A DNA stretch of 64,000 nt from CAWCTB01 sp963798275 (GCA_963798275.1 CAWCTB010000041.1:1-64000), one strand, 5' to 3'. Positions 19,185 to 29,446 are shown, numbered from the stretch's first letter. The notes: generated by a model from the letters alone, not told the origin. Numbers and translations: made by a program.

Positions 19185-19865
19185 CTACTTCCGGCCCTCG
19201 CGCTTCTGGGCGACCACCAGTCCGCGAGGGGTTGGCAGCAGCACAACGGAGAGGAGTCCCTCGCGCTCCAGCTTCAAGGCAGCGTCGCGCACCTGCTTCA
19301 GGTGGGAGCTGGCATCGTGCATCAGAATGATCCCGAAGGGAGAGATTTGGGGCAGGTAGCGGCGCACCTCCTGCTCGCGGATGGGCATGTCGCTGTCGCT
19401 GTAGAAGAGGTCGATGGCGCCTTCGACCTTCATCTCGAGGCTGGACTCGTGGCGCAGATCGATCAGGTCGCGATACGGGGACGCGTCGATTTTCTCCTTC
19501 GCCGTCGCGAACACCACCGGATCATATTCGCAACTGACGATGCGTCCGAAGCCGTTCAGGCGCAGCGCCTCGGCAATCCACAGCGTACTGACGCCCAGGA
19601 AGGTCCCGGTTTCGACTACGAGGTTGGGTTTGGTGGTGGTGACCAGGGTGCGCAGGAACTCCAGCACTTCGACTTCGGCGGTCATGGAATCGAACATGCT
19701 CCAGCGCTCGGGGTGGGGGCACTCGGGCGTAGCGCGATGATATTCGGGAACGAGCCCGCCGGCGCGCTGCTGGGCCTCGCGCATGATGCGATGTTCCTGC
19801 TTTTCCTTCTTGAAGAGCCGTTTTAGACCCAAAGATGTTCCTTGCCACAGGCAGTGAATTGCCAT
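19185..19865 (-). CDS. Class I SAM-dependent O-methyltransferase-like protein
   Basis: 226 residues with the Rossmann methyltransferase fold. Motif I is NLVVETGTFLGVSTLWIAEA, an acidic residue ends the second strand in SCEYDPVVFATAKE, and DLFYSDSD provides the later acidic motif. The layout matches the O-methyltransferase type 24/cephalosporin-hydroxylase-like group. The substrate is unknown. The N-terminal 30 residues are basic and may be an extension; an internal start at MREAQQRAGG is possible. Confidence 0.85.
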   Translation of the reverse strand: MAIHCLWQGTSLGLKRLFKKEKQEHRIMREAQQRAGGLVPEYHRATPECPHPERWSMFDSMTAEVEVLEFLRTLVTTTKPNLVVETGTFLGVSTLWIAEALRLNGFGRIVSCEYDPVVFATAKEKIDASPYRDLIDLRHESSLEMKVEGAIDLFYSDSDMPIREQEVRRYLPQISPFGIILMHDASSHLKQVRDAALKLEREGLLSVVLLPTPRGLVVAQKREGRK

Positions 19866-19956
19866 TCACCACCGATTTAAATTTGCTCCGATGTGCGATT
19901 GGCCCTTTGAGTATAAGGGAGCGGCGCGCCCGCCCGCGACTGCGTTAGAGTGGAGC

Positions 19957-21219
19957 ATGCGCGAAGTCTGGCGGCATCGCGGAATGAGGCTGATCTTCAC
20001 TGCCAACCTCATTTCCATGATCGGCAGCGGCATGAACAGCGCCGCGGTGACGTGGTACATCCTTCAGGCCATGCACTCCGAGGTGTGGCTGGGCGTGATG
20101 ATCGCGCTGATGACCCTGCCTTCACTGGTGCTGCTGCCGCTCACCGGCGTCATCATTGACCGCAACGACCGCCGTCACCTCATGATGGGCCTCGACGCGG
20201 CGCGCGGCGCGGTGATTTTCACCATCGCCATCCTCGCGCTCACCCATCGCGTACATCTCTGGCACTTGTACGCCATGACGATGGTCGTCTCGATGGGCTT
20301 CTGGATGTTCTGGCCGACGTTGAACGCACTGGTGCAGGAGCTGGCGCCGGAAGACAAGTTCCTCGACTCCAACTCGCTGATGCTCGCAGCGGTGCAAGGC
20401 GGCTGGATGCTGGCGGGCGCGGTGGTGGGCTTCATGTACAACCACATCGGCTTGGGCGGCGTGTTGCTGATCGACGCCACCAGCTACCTAGCCTCGATTG
20501 CGTGTGTCTTCCACGTGCGCAAAGGCCGGGTGATCGTCACCCATCCTGAAAGCGAGCAGGCCGCCGCCGATCATCCAACCAAGGCCGCCGCCCGCTACCT
20601 TCACGAATTGCGCGAAGGATTCAACTACGTCGCCAACCACCGGCGTGCGCTGCTGCTGGGCTTGGCCTGGGCGCTGTTCATCGCGGCCATGATGACCTCG
20701 GGCGTGCTGACGGCTCCGCTCAGCGACCGCATTCTGCACGCCGGAGCCGTCGGCTATGGCTGGCAGAACGCCGGCTGGGCGGTGGGCGCGTTTGTCAGCG
20801 TGATCTACGCATCACGCGTGATTCGCCGCTATGGCGCAAACCGCTCGGTGACCGTCACCATGAGCGTGATTGCCTGCTCCCTCTACCTGTTGCCCAGCAC
20901 CCGCTGGCTCGCCCTGGCGGTGCCGGTGTATTTCATCATGGGCTCAGGCCGCGGTGTGGGCGGGATTGCGATCTCCACCGAGATGATGGAGATGGTGCCC
21001 AAATATTTCATGGGCCGGGTGCAGAACACGTTCTTCTTTCTGGCCAGCGCGCTGCAGATCGGAACGTCGCTGCTGGTCGGCGAAGCGGCGCATCGCGAAG
21101 GTCTGCGCTACGGGTTCTGGCTGACGGGCTCAATGTATCTTGGGGCTGCGATCGCTGCGGCGTGGCCGGTGCGCGAGAATGAGCCGGCGCTGGAGACCGA
21201 TCAGACCGCGGCCGATTAA
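19957..21219 (+). CDS. MFS transporter (EntS-like exporter)
   Basis: About 420 residues with twelve predicted helices. Helix 1 starts LIFTANLISMIGSGMNSAAV, and the loop 2-3 signature is GVIIDRNDRRHLMMGLD, the usual G-x3-D-R-x-(D/R)RR-type MFS-A motif. The second half has GYGWQNAGWAVGAFVSVIYA and MGRVQNTFFFLASALQIGTS. It resembles the siderophore/multidrug exporter branch. The start is uncertain: the ATG at 19957 sits directly after GGAG, closer than ideal, while an in-frame ATG at 19891 would add 22 residues. Confidence 0.9.
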   Translation: MREVWRHRGMRLIFTANLISMIGSGMNSAAVTWYILQAMHSEVWLGVMIALMTLPSLVLLPLTGVIIDRNDRRHLMMGLDAARGAVIFTIAILALTHRVHLWHLYAMTMVVSMGFWMFWPTLNALVQELAPEDKFLDSNSLMLAAVQGGWMLAGAVVGFMYNHIGLGGVLLIDATSYLASIACVFHVRKGRVIVTHPESEQAAADHPTKAAARYLHELREGFNYVANHRRALLLGLAWALFIAAMMTSGVLTAPLSDRILHAGAVGYGWQNAGWAVGAFVSVIYASRVIRRYGANRSVTVTMSVIACSLYLLPSTRWLALAVPVYFIMGSGRGVGGIAISTEMMEMVPKYFMGRVQNTFFFLASALQIGTSLLVGEAAHREGLRYGFWLTGSMYLGAAIAAAWPVRENEPALETDQTAAD

Positions 21220-21226
21220 GGCTGAG

Positions 21227-21832
21227 CTAAGTCCCGGTTCTTCGATATCGCCACCATAGGAACGCGATCACGATTGCGGCGACGATGAACACGGCGATGT
21301 TCACCTGGCTCACGATGTGCAGTAACCGCTGCCAGTGCTGTCCGAAAGAGTAGCCAACCCAAGAGACGACGGTCACCCAGATGGCTGCGCCCAGGAAATT
21401 GAACAACACAAACCGCCGCCACGGCATGCGCAACACTCCGGCGAGCGGCCCAGCGATGACGCGCATCCCAAAGACAAAGCGCGCGAAGAACACCGTGGCC
21501 GGGCCGAAGCGCTCGAATAGTTTCTCGCCGCGGGCGATTTTTTCGTCGGAGACGTGAAACACCCTCTGATAACGGTGCAGCAGCGGCCGTCCGCCGCGAT
21601 TGCCGATCCAGTACCCCAGGTTGTCACCCAGCGTACACGCGAAGGTCCCCACCAGGATGATCAGGCCGAGATTGAGTTCCTGATGGTGGAAGGCAAGAAA
21701 GCTCGCGAATAACAGTACGGTCTCGCCGGGCAGAGGGATGCCGGCGTTCTCCAGCAGCAGAGTAATGCCCAGCGTCCAATAGCCGTGGGTAGTGAAGTGG
21801 TTCCGCAGGATTTCGAAGATGTCGGGCCACAT
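21227..21832 (-). CDS. DedA/SNARE-associated family membrane protein
   Basis: 201 residues, four to six hydrophobic segments. The DedA signatures are present: ENAGIPLPGETVLLFASFLA, GDNLGYWIGNRGGRPLL and the conserved FFARFVFGMRVIAGPLAGVL. Family members include undecaprenyl-phosphate or phospholipid translocases and proton-dependent membrane-homeostasis proteins. The ATG lies two bases after the stop of the upstream alpha/beta hydrolase, so the two are translationally coupled. Confidence 0.93.
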   Translation of the reverse strand: MWPDIFEILRNHFTTHGYWTLGITLLLENAGIPLPGETVLLFASFLAFHHQELNLGLIILVGTFACTLGDNLGYWIGNRGGRPLLHRYQRVFHVSDEKIARGEKLFERFGPATVFFARFVFGMRVIAGPLAGVLRMPWRRFVLFNFLGAAIWVTVVSWVGYSFGQHWQRLLHIVSQVNIAVFIVAAIVIAFLWWRYRRTGT

Positions 21833-21834
21833 GC

Positions 21835-22836
21835 CTAAGCGGTGCTGCCCTTTGGCAGATTGTCTCCGGCCTCAACGGTGACGACGCTCTCAGCGGATTC
21901 CGCGGAACCATTTTCCATGGGCGTACGTGGCTGATTGTGCAACAGGAAATCGATGACGATACGATTGAAGTCTTCCGGCAATTCTTCGTACGGCATATGC
22001 CCGACGCCATCGAGCGTGAGCCCGGTACTGTTCTTCAGCCGGATGCGCAATTGCTTGGCGGAGGCTGGAAGGACAGCATTGTCGCGCGCCCCCCACAAAA
22101 ACAGGATGGGCAGATCAGCGATTGCGGGAAGTGACTCGCGAACCAGCAGCAGGTCGTCGGCCCAGGCCCGCATGATGCGGGCGAGGTGCTGGAAACTGCC
22201 TTCGGGCACGAGGCCCGCCCGATATCCCTCGAAGCTGTCCGGAGGAATGTGGCTGGGGTCGCCATAGAGATCAATGAAGTAACGCTTGAGGAGCCCGGGT
22301 AAATGCGGCAGAACATGGATCGTGCACAGCCTGCCAATCCTGGTGGCCAGCAGACGCGCTCGCATTTGGCCGAAATTCGACCAGGGATTGATCGGCGCCG
22401 ACAGGATCAGCTTGCGGATGCTCGGCTTCTTCCACTGCGCTGCCAGGGCTGCGAGAACGATGCTCAGGCCGCCGCCACGCGAGGTGCCGAGCACGTCCAC
22501 CTGCTCGATGGCGAGATGATCCATGAAATTGAGAAGGCCTTCGGCGTCGCTGGTCAACGAACCTGGCAAGCGATCGAGCCGCTGGGAGAATCCGCAGCCC
22601 GGCAGATCGGGCGCATATACCGAGAAGTGCTGCGCCAGGGTTTGCATAGTGAAACGCCAGGAGAACGAGTAGCCCATCAGTCCATGGACTAACAGCAGTG
22701 GAGGCCCCGAGCCGGCGTAAAGATAGCGCCAGGTCACGCCATCGAGCGTGATCGTCCGTTCCTCGACGCCGGGAACGCGGGCGATCGGGGGAACTGCCGG
22801 CAATCCGTTGTGCTCAACCGCGTGTTGATTTTCCAT
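21835..22836 (-). CDS. Alpha/beta hydrolase
   Basis: 333 residues. The catalytic triad can be read: oxyanion strand PPLLLVHGLMGYSFSW, nucleophile elbow VLGTSRGGGLSIV (Ser in G-x-S-x-G), Asp in FLWGARDNAVLP, and His in DGVGHMPYEELPEDF. I use the ATG at 22836 (MENQHAVEHNG); a longer reading to 22974 adds 46 residues over the promoter region. No strong ribosome site is seen. It is coupled to dedA downstream and divergent from the ROK kinase. The substrate, an ester or amide, is unknown. Confidence 0.9.
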   Translation of the reverse strand: MENQHAVEHNGLPAVPPIARVPGVEERTITLDGVTWRYLYAGSGPPLLLVHGLMGYSFSWRFTMQTLAQHFSVYAPDLPGCGFSQRLDRLPGSLTSDAEGLLNFMDHLAIEQVDVLGTSRGGGLSIVLAALAAQWKKPSIRKLILSAPINPWSNFGQMRARLLATRIGRLCTIHVLPHLPGLLKRYFIDLYGDPSHIPPDSFEGYRAGLVPEGSFQHLARIMRAWADDLLLVRESLPAIADLPILFLWGARDNAVLPASAKQLRIRLKNSTGLTLDGVGHMPYEELPEDFNRIVIDFLLHNQPRTPMENGSAESAESVVTVEAGDNLPKGSTA

Positions 22837-23010
22837 GTTGTGCAAGCAAGAGTCTCGCCATTCGCAGTATATCCCCGCACTGACACCTGCGGCACTCGTC
22901 AGCCAGCATCGTCCCCAGTTGCGAACCGCCGCGAAGCGCGGCTTTGCCGCGAGCTTTCGACGTGAGATCATCATCGGGCAAAGCCGATCACCAACCTATT
23001 CGGAGCTGAG

Positions 23011-23988
23011 ATGGCCGATCCGTCAGACCTGTACATCGGCGTGGACATTGGCGGGACCAAGGTCGCGGCCGGACTCGTCAACAGCCGCGGCGAAATTCTC
23101 TACAAGACTCGAAATGCGATGAAAGCGTCGGGAACCGCTGACGAGGCGCTCGGCTCGGTACGGGCTGCCATCGACACCGCATTGGCAGCGAATGCGGGCG
23201 TCAAAATTGGCGGCATCGGACTCATCTCGCCTGGGCCTGTCGATCCCCAGACCGGTACCGTGCTCAATCCGTCCAATCTTCCGTGTTGGCACAACTATCC
23301 TCTCGCCCAGAAGGTGCAGCAGGTTTACGAACTGCCAACCCACGTGCACAACGACGCCAACGCCGCCGGGCTGGCCGAAGCGCTGTGGGGCGCGGGCGTG
23401 GGCTACAAGTGCATGTTCTACGCAACTCTGGGAACAGGTGTGGGTACGGCGATCACCTACAACGCGCAGCTCTATCTCGGACGCACCGGCGCGGCGGGCG
23501 AGGGTGGACACATGAGCATCGACTACCGTGGCATGCGCTGCCGCTGCGGCAAGGCGGGATGCATCGAAACCTTTGCCGCTGGGTGGGCCATCGCGGCGCG
23601 GGCGAAGGAGAAGCTGGCGCGGGAAGCCACGCGGGGCAAGCGCATTCTGGAACTGGCAGGCGGCGACCTGAAGAAGGTCACCGCCGAGACGCTGGCGAAA
23701 GCCTGGGAGGAGGGTGATCCGCTGGCTACCGAGATGCTGCGCGAGTTGGCGGACGTGCTCACGGTGTGGTTCGGCAACGTGGTTGACCTGCTCGAGCCGG
23801 ACATCGTCGTGGTGGGCGGAGGCGTGAGCGGGCTGATCGCGCGCTGGTTCGATCGCATCGCCTCGCAGCTTCCGTTCTGGTCGGTCAACGCGCGCTGCGG
23901 CGAGATTCCGTTTGCGGAAGCCAAGTACCGCGCGGATTCAGGCATTGCCGGAGCGGCCGCGCTGTGCGTGTCGCGGGCGCTGCTGTAA
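23011..23988 (+). CDS. ROK family sugar kinase (glucokinase-like)
   Basis: 325-residue cytosolic ATP-dependent sugar kinase. The phosphate loop is YIGVDIGGTKVAAGLV, the sugar site includes HNDANAAGLAEALWG with the catalytic Asp, and GEGGHMSIDYRG leads into the ROK zinc site RCRCGKAGCIETFAAG (C-x-C-G-x2-G-C). GGAG lies five bases before the ATG. Glucose is the likeliest substrate for this subfamily. No sugar transporter is adjacent. Confidence 0.93.
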   Translation: MADPSDLYIGVDIGGTKVAAGLVNSRGEILYKTRNAMKASGTADEALGSVRAAIDTALAANAGVKIGGIGLISPGPVDPQTGTVLNPSNLPCWHNYPLAQKVQQVYELPTHVHNDANAAGLAEALWGAGVGYKCMFYATLGTGVGTAITYNAQLYLGRTGAAGEGGHMSIDYRGMRCRCGKAGCIETFAAGWAIAARAKEKLAREATRGKRILELAGGDLKKVTAETLAKAWEEGDPLATEMLRELADVLTVWFGNVVDLLEPDIVVVGGGVSGLIARWFDRIASQLPFWSVNARCGEIPFAEAKYRADSGIAGAAALCVSRALL

Positions 23989-24023
23989 AACTGGCGTCCG
24001 CACGATCTGCATGACGACAGCAG

Positions 24024-25296
24024 TCATTTGGCCAGAGCGCGCAGTTCGGCGAGCAGACGATCGACTTCCTCCGCGGTGTTGTAATGGGCCAGGCCGATGC
24101 GCAGCATGCCTCCGGACTGCTGCACCCCGAGGCGCTCGGCCAGGTTGATGGCGTAGTAGTTGCCGTCCCAGGTGAAGATGCCGCGCTCGCCGAGACGTTC
24201 GGCCAACTCGCGCGGGGTGTGGCCTTCCATGCGAATCGCGACGGTCGGGGTGCGGCGGTCGAATTGCGCCGGGTCTTTGATGCCGTAGAAGGTGACGCCG
24301 GGAATGGCGAGCAGTCCGGCGATGAGGCGCTCAGCTGAGTTCGCGCTCATACTGCACAAAAGCCTCGTAGGCAGCGAGGATGGCTTCCCGCCGGGTGCGG
24401 ACCTCGGGCGCGTGATGACGGCCGACGTCGGCGATGTAATCGATGGCGGCGATGAGTCCGGCGAGGCACTCGTGGTTCTGCGTGCCCGTCTCCCAGCGAT
24501 CGGGCAACTGCTCGGAGCAGACGCGCAGCTTGTGGGGGCGCAGGCGTTGCAACTGTTCGCGCTTGCCGTAGAGCACTCCGAGATGCGGGCCAAAGAACTT
24601 GTAGCTGGAGCAGACGAGGAAGTCGCAGTCGAGGGCGCGCACGTCGATGGGGCCGTGGGGCGCGTAGTGCACGGCATCGATGAAGGCCATGGCTCCGGCG
24701 TCGTGCGCCAGGCGAACCACCTCGTCGACATCGTTGATGGTGCCCACCGCGTTCGACGCGTATCCCACGGCGACAACCCGAATGCTGCGGCGGACCTTGG
24801 CCTGCAGGTCGAACATGTCGAGGGTGCAGTCGGCGGGCTTGATGTCGGCGGTGCGGACCTTGGCGCCGCGTTCTTCCAGGCACACCCAGGGCGAGACGTT
24901 GGCGTCGTGATCGAGCACGGTGACGAGCAGTTCGTCGCCGCTCTTGAGTTCGCGGCCGATGGCGCGGCTCAGCGCGAAGGTCAGCGTGGTCATGTTGGCG
25001 CCGAAGACGACCTCGTCGGGATCGCAGTTGAAGAAGTCAGCCATGGCGGCGTGGGCTTCGTCGATGACGCGATCGGTGCGCTCGCTGGTGAGGAAGGCGC
25101 CGTGGTTGTTAGCGTTCGAGGTGGCCAGGTAGTGCGAGATGGCATCGATGACGCGCTGCGGGACTTGCGTGCCGCCGGGGGCGTCGAAGAAGACGGCGGG
25201 CTGGCCGTTGACCTCCTGCTGCAGCGCGGGAAACTGGGCGCGCACCCAGTCAACGTCGAACTTGCGAAGGATTGCGGTGCTGGTACTGGAAGACAC
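24024..25296 (-). CDS. Class V aminotransferase, cysteine-desulfurase-like (one frame break)
   Basis: PLP enzyme of the SufS/CsdA-like group, about 423 residues after frame repair. Recognisable parts: FDAPGGTQVPQRVIDAISHY, GANMTTLTFALSRAI, and the PLP lysine segment FLVCSSYKFFGPHLGVLYGK. The C-terminus, MEGHTPRELAERLGERGIFT and LRIGLAHYNTAEEVDRLL, is in another frame. An extra base at about 24333 (reading AGC-T-GAG) makes a premature TGA; without it the sequence runs RELSERLIAGL. The GTG at 25296 has AGGAG at eight bases. It follows homoserine dehydrogenase by four bases, so the two form an operon. The exact substrate is not certain. Confidence 0.87.
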
Positions 25297-25300
25297 TTTA

Positions 25301-26292
25301 TTAACTCCTGACAGCGTTGATGAAGTCGGACAACATGCCGTACGCGGTGGCCTCGGGTCCGGGGTCGCGCTCGGTAATGAACAACTCCTTAAAGATATCC
25401 GTTTCGAAGCCGATCGACAGTGACGCTCCACGAATGGCGTAGAGCGGGTCGTCGGGCTTCACCCGCGCGGGGGCGACCGAGGCTGTGATGCCGCCATCGG
25501 GCTCGCGGCGGGCGCGACATACTAACTTCCAAGCTTCGCCGTTGGCGCGGGCTTCACGCAACTGTTCGGCAGTGATTCCGCGGATACCCTGGCGAGCGAC
25601 ATCACGCAAAGCGAGATTGGCTCCCATGAGCACGTTGGCGAGCGCAACGACTTTCACGGCGGCGTCGATGCCCTCGATGTCGTCGGTGGGATCGGTTTCG
25701 GCGACGCCCAGACGCTGGGCTTCGCGGACGGCGTCGTCGAAGCTGAGGCCGGCCTCCATGGATTCCAGGATGACGTTGGTGGTGGAGTTGAGCAGCCCGC
25801 GAAAGCCGCGGATTTCAATAGCAGGCAGCGTTTCGCGGAAGAGCGAGAAGATGGGCGCACCGTCCATCATGGCGGATTCGTGGAAGAAGCGTAGACCCTT
25901 GGCGCACGCCAGTTCGGTGAGCTCGCGATGCGCATGCACGACCGGTCCCTTGTTGGCGCTGATGACGTGGGCTCCGGCATTGAGGGCGGCGCGCAGGTGC
26001 GTGATCGCGGGCTCTCCGGTCTCGGCGTTCAGCGAGCTGGCCTCGAAAAGGGCGTCGGGCCTGGTTGCGGCGATCCAGTGCTCGAGGTCACGGCCGTTTG
26101 GCCTTCGGAGAAGTCGCCGGCGAGGAGCTTTCCGACTGAAAATCCGCTGGGCGCGGCGAGCCAGCCGAGGCGGCGGGTGGCAACGCCGGTGATGCGGTAG
26201 TCGATGCTGTAGCGATCACGGAGCTCGGCGCTCTTGCGGTGGATGAGACCGACGAAGCTGCGTCCGACGTTGCCGAAGCCGATGAGGGCCAA
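25301..26292 (-). CDS. hom: Homoserine dehydrogenase (one frame break)
   Basis: NAD(P)-dependent reduction of aspartate semialdehyde to homoserine, for Thr/Met synthesis. The N-terminal nucleotide fold is LALIGFGNVGRSFVGLIHRK; catalytic-domain segments are SANKGPVVHAHREL, RGLLNSTTNVILESME and GVAETDPTDDIEGIDAAVK. One base is missing near 26096 (by the CGTTTGG run); adding it restores GRDLEHWIAATRPDALFEAS. The true start is unclear: TTG at 26292 opens the reading, while AGGAG at 26313-26317 would fit a rare ATC near 26306. There is no C-terminal ACT domain, as in short forms. Confidence 0.88.
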
Positions 26293-26400
26293 GTTAAAGG
26301 CGGGGATGGGGGCTCCTGAAGTGAATCACTGCGCTCTTGCGATTGTAACGTGGGCAATGGCCGAATCATTTAGTCTTAAACACGGTCGGGACAGGCGTGC

Positions 26401-26739
26401 ATGGCCCCTAGCACACAACTGGTTCTCATCAAGCTTGCTCACACGGTGATATGGGCGGTCATGGCAGGAGCGATTTTCGCGATCCCGGTTGCAGCGCTAA
26501 CCCGAAGATTTCGCTTGGCAGCTTGGCTCAGCGCTCTGGTCCTCTTGGAGTGCGCCGTACTTGTCATCAACGGGGGCCGCTGTCCCTTGACGGACCTCGC
26601 CGACCGATTCACCGCGGAGCGTGCGGCCAATTTTGATATTTATCTGCCACAGTGGCTTGCCCGCAACAACAAGCAAATCTTCGGGACGTTGTTCGTGATG
26701 GGAGAGGTGGTTCTGGCATGGCGATGGCGTTCTCGATGA
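26401..26739 (+). CDS. Conserved small membrane protein (DUF2784-like)
   Basis: 112 residues, three to four hydrophobic helices. The loop NGGRCPLTDLADRFTAERAA and NFDIYLPQWLARNNKQIFG is highly patterned and resembles a conserved family with a Cys-Pro-Leu-Thr motif. Function unknown. It is divergent from homoserine dehydrogenase and 253 bases upstream of ilvE. The ATG at 26401 has only a weak upstream purine stretch. Confidence 0.7.
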   Translation: MAPSTQLVLIKLAHTVIWAVMAGAIFAIPVAALTRRFRLAAWLSALVLLECAVLVINGGRCPLTDLADRFTAERAANFDIYLPQWLARNNKQIFGTLFVMGEVVLAWRWRSR

Positions 26740-26851
26740 GGCGCAAGAGCATTTCTGACCCGATCGAGCGTGGTTGGTTGCGCTGGGGACCGTCAAACAT
26801 GCTGCATCCCAATCTCAAACCCCGGCAGCACTGGGAGCGATGAGCCTCGGT

Positions 26852-26922
26852 TATAATTCCCGGTTAAGCTGATTCCCTGATGGACCATTCCTTCGATGGC
26901 AGGCTGCTTCGGTGAGAAGCAG
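26852..26922 (+). promoter_or_regulatory. ilvE leader: -10 box, short ORF and hairpin
   Basis: TATAAT at 26852-26857 precedes a 135-base leader. Within it an 11-codon ORF (26880-26915, MDHSFDGRLLR) ends inside a perfect 7-bp hairpin CTGCTTC-GGTGA-GAAGCAG (26904-26922). A translated leader overlapping a stem before a branched-chain gene hints at attenuation, but there is no U-run and only two Leu codons, so this is weak. Confidence 0.3.
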
Positions 26923-26992
26923 TATGTATCCGGCAAGTCTGGCTGGGCAGCGTAACGGGCACGTTCACTCCACTTCGTTAAGGAGCGCCTTG

Positions 26993-27938
26993 ATGGCCAT
27001 CAAACCAACTGAGTTCGTCTGGCACAACGGGCATCTGATTCCGTGGGACGACGCCAAGCTGCACGTGATGGCGCACGTAATCAACTACGGTTCTTCGGTG
27101 TTCGAAGGCGTGCGCTGCTATCACACCGCCAAGGGACCGGCGATCTTCCGGCTGCGCGAGCACACGCGGCGGCTGCTCGATTCGTGCAAGATCTACCGCA
27201 TTGAAGTTGACTTCACGCCGGACGAGATTTGCCAGGCGACGATTGACCTGGTGGCGGCCAACAAGGTTTCGCCGTGTTACATTCGGCCGATCGTGTTGCG
27301 CGGCTACGGACAGGTGGGGGTGAACCCTTTCAACTCGCCCACCGAGGTCTACATTGCCAACTACGAATGGGGGAAGTACCTGAACACGGCGGGCGAAGAC
27401 GAGGGCGTGGATGTGTGCGTCTCGTCGTGGACGCGGCTGGCGCCGAACACCATGCCGGCGATTGCCAAGGCCGGGGCGAACTACATGAACTCGCAACTCA
27501 TCAAGATGGAAGCCATCGTGAATGGCTACGTCGAGGGCATTGCGCTGGACGTGAACGGCCACGTGAGTGAAGGCTCGGGCGAGAACGTTTTCGTGGTGCA
27601 TAAAGACCGGATTTACACGCCGCCGATCGGGAACTCTGTGCTGCCCGGGATTACGCGCAACTCGGTGCTGCACATCGCTCAGGAGTTGGGGATACCGACG
27701 GTGGAGCAGGTGATTCCGCGCGAAATGTTGTACATCGCCGACGAAGTGTTCTTCAGCGGCACGGCGGCTGAGATCACGCCGATCCGCTCGGTCGACAAGA
27801 TCCCGGTGGGATCGGGTGTCGCCGGGCCGGTCACCAAGTCGATCCGCAAGGAGTTTTACGATATCGTGAGCGGCAGAGGTCGAGGACCGGTACGGGTGGT
27901 TGACCCCGGTCCCGGTGAAGCAGCCGGTCAGTGTGTAG
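26993..27938 (+). CDS. ilvE: Branched-chain amino acid aminotransferase (3' frame break)
   Basis: PLP class IV transaminase for Leu/Ile/Val, about 315 residues. Signatures: NYGSSVFEGVRCYHTAKGPA, AKAGANYMNSQLIKMEA, GHVSEGSGENVFVV, LPGITRNSVLHIAQELGI and FFSGTAAEITPI. The ATG at 26993 has AGGAG eight bases upstream. An extra base near 27876 changes the last residues; without it the tail reads VEDRYGWLTPVPVKQPVSV and stops at 27936-27938, a normal end for this family. The uncorrected frame runs on to 27952 with a Gly/Pro-rich tail. Confidence 0.94.
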
Positions 27939-28098
27939 GTGTAGACGACTGATTGTGCGAGGGCGCACTGCGGTGCGCCCTTCTTGTTTACGCTGAATTC
28001 GCCCCGTGAATAGAAGTCCCTTCGCCTGCGCTCGGCGAAGTCTGTTTCCCCCAGGTGACGAAACCAAGAACACCTAGCCGAACAGGATCGCTCCGCCG

Positions 28099-28567
28099 CT
28101 ACTTCTGCTGCAGCGACTTCAGATACAGGGTCAGGTTGCGGGCCCGGAGAAGAACCTGCGCAGAATTACGTTGGCCGAGGGACAAGAACACAGGACCCCA
28201 GACCGGCATATCCTTGCCACCGTGCGCCGCCATCATGGACTCGCCAGTGATCACGTGCTCGACGTGCGCCGACGGAAATTCGCCGTTATTCTTGGCCGCC
28301 AGAGTCGTCAGGTCGGTCGGAGGAACTTTCAGCGCCGATGCGGCGGGGCCGTCACCCTTGCCGTCGATGCCATGGCAAGAAGCGCAGTAGGCGTCGTACA
28401 TGGCTTTGCCATCGGAAGGGATCGGTGTAGGGAGCAGTGGTCTTGTGAATCTGCACGGGCTTGGAGGTGCTGGTGCCCGTCTGCCCGGTGGCGGGGGCTT
28501 GAGACAATGCAGCAAGAGAGAGAATCAGTACAGCGATGGTAAGAAGGCACACGAAACGTGAGCTCAT
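28099..28567 (-). CDS. Secreted mono-heme c-type cytochrome (one frame break)
   Basis: About 155 residues after repair. A signal peptide (MSSRFVCLLTIAVLILSLAA) leads to a short linker and one heme-binding CASCH within YDAYCASCHGIDGKGDGPAA. The probable axial Met lies in GGKDMPVWGPVF. An extra T near 28417 (CCCTTCC for CCCTCC) separates signal peptide and heme domain. It is a periplasmic electron carrier; its partner is not in the window. It stands alone, convergent with ilvE. Confidence 0.87.
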
Positions 28568-28741
28568 AACGGTCTGCTTTCTGTAATGAGGACGAGTAAG
28601 ACTCTCCGGTATTACAGACCACTATGCGCTACGCCGATGGGCCGGTTCAGCGACATACGTCACAACCAGAGTGTGACTATCGGGGAACTGGACCGTTACC
28701 CAGTGGGGGCGGCGCCGCTAACCACGTTGGTTCCGCGTGCG

Positions 28742-29428
28742 TCACGTGGCCATGGTCTTGAGCGCAGGGCTCACGATCAGCGGGGCTTCGGTGGCTCGTT
28801 GCACGTCGTCGGGGGTGAGGCCGGGTGCAATTTCTTCCAGTACGAGGCCGCTCTGGGTGACGCGAAGGTAGGCCATCTCGGTGACAATGGTGTCGACCAC
28901 CCGCAGTCCGGTGATGGGCAGGGTGCAGCGTTTCAGGATCTTGGGAGCGCCGTCGCGAGTGGTATGTTCCATGGCGACGACGACACGCTTGGCGCTGGCG
29001 ACCAGGTCCATGGCTCCCCCCATACCTTTGACCATTTTGCCGGGGATCATCCAGTTGGCCAGGTTGCCCTCCTCGTCGACTTCCATCGCCCCGAGAACGC
29101 TCAGGTCGATATGGCCGCCGCGAATCATGGCAAACGAATCGGCGCTGGAAAAAAACGCGGTGCCGGGAAGTTCGGAGACAGTTTCCTTGCCGGCGTTGAT
29201 GAGGTCGGGATCTTCCTCCCCCGCGAGCGGATAAGGGCCAACGCCCAGCATGCCATTCTCGCTTTGGAGAATGACTTCCATGCCGGGAGGAACGCAGTTG
29301 GCGACCAGGGTGGGCATGCCGATGCCGAGGTTGACATAAAAGCCGTCGCGCAACTCCTGGGCGACGCGGCGCACAATGCGGTCGCGCTTTTCGGTGTCTT
29401 TCTGTTTGTCGGGCTTGGGGTCGGTCAT
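28742..29428 (-). CDS. scoB: 3-oxoacid CoA-transferase, subunit B
   Basis: 228-residue beta subunit that, with subunit A upstream, moves CoA from succinyl-CoA to acetoacetate or a similar 3-oxoacid. The catalytic Glu is in VILQSENGMLGVGPYP. Other family segments: VNLGIGMPTLVANCVPPG and VKGMGGAMDLVASAKRV. AAGGAA lies before the ATG. It is separated from scoA by 76 bases that contain an intergenic repeat, yet is almost surely co-transcribed. Confidence 0.96.
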   Translation of the reverse strand: MTDPKPDKQKDTEKRDRIVRRVAQELRDGFYVNLGIGMPTLVANCVPPGMEVILQSENGMLGVGPYPLAGEEDPDLINAGKETVSELPGTAFFSSADSFAMIRGGHIDLSVLGAMEVDEEGNLANWMIPGKMVKGMGGAMDLVASAKRVVVAMEHTTRDGAPKILKRCTLPITGLRVVDTIVTEMAYLRVTQSGLVLEEIAPGLTPDDVQRATEAPLIVSPALKTMAT

Positions 29429-29446
29429 GGTATTCGTTCCTTAAAA

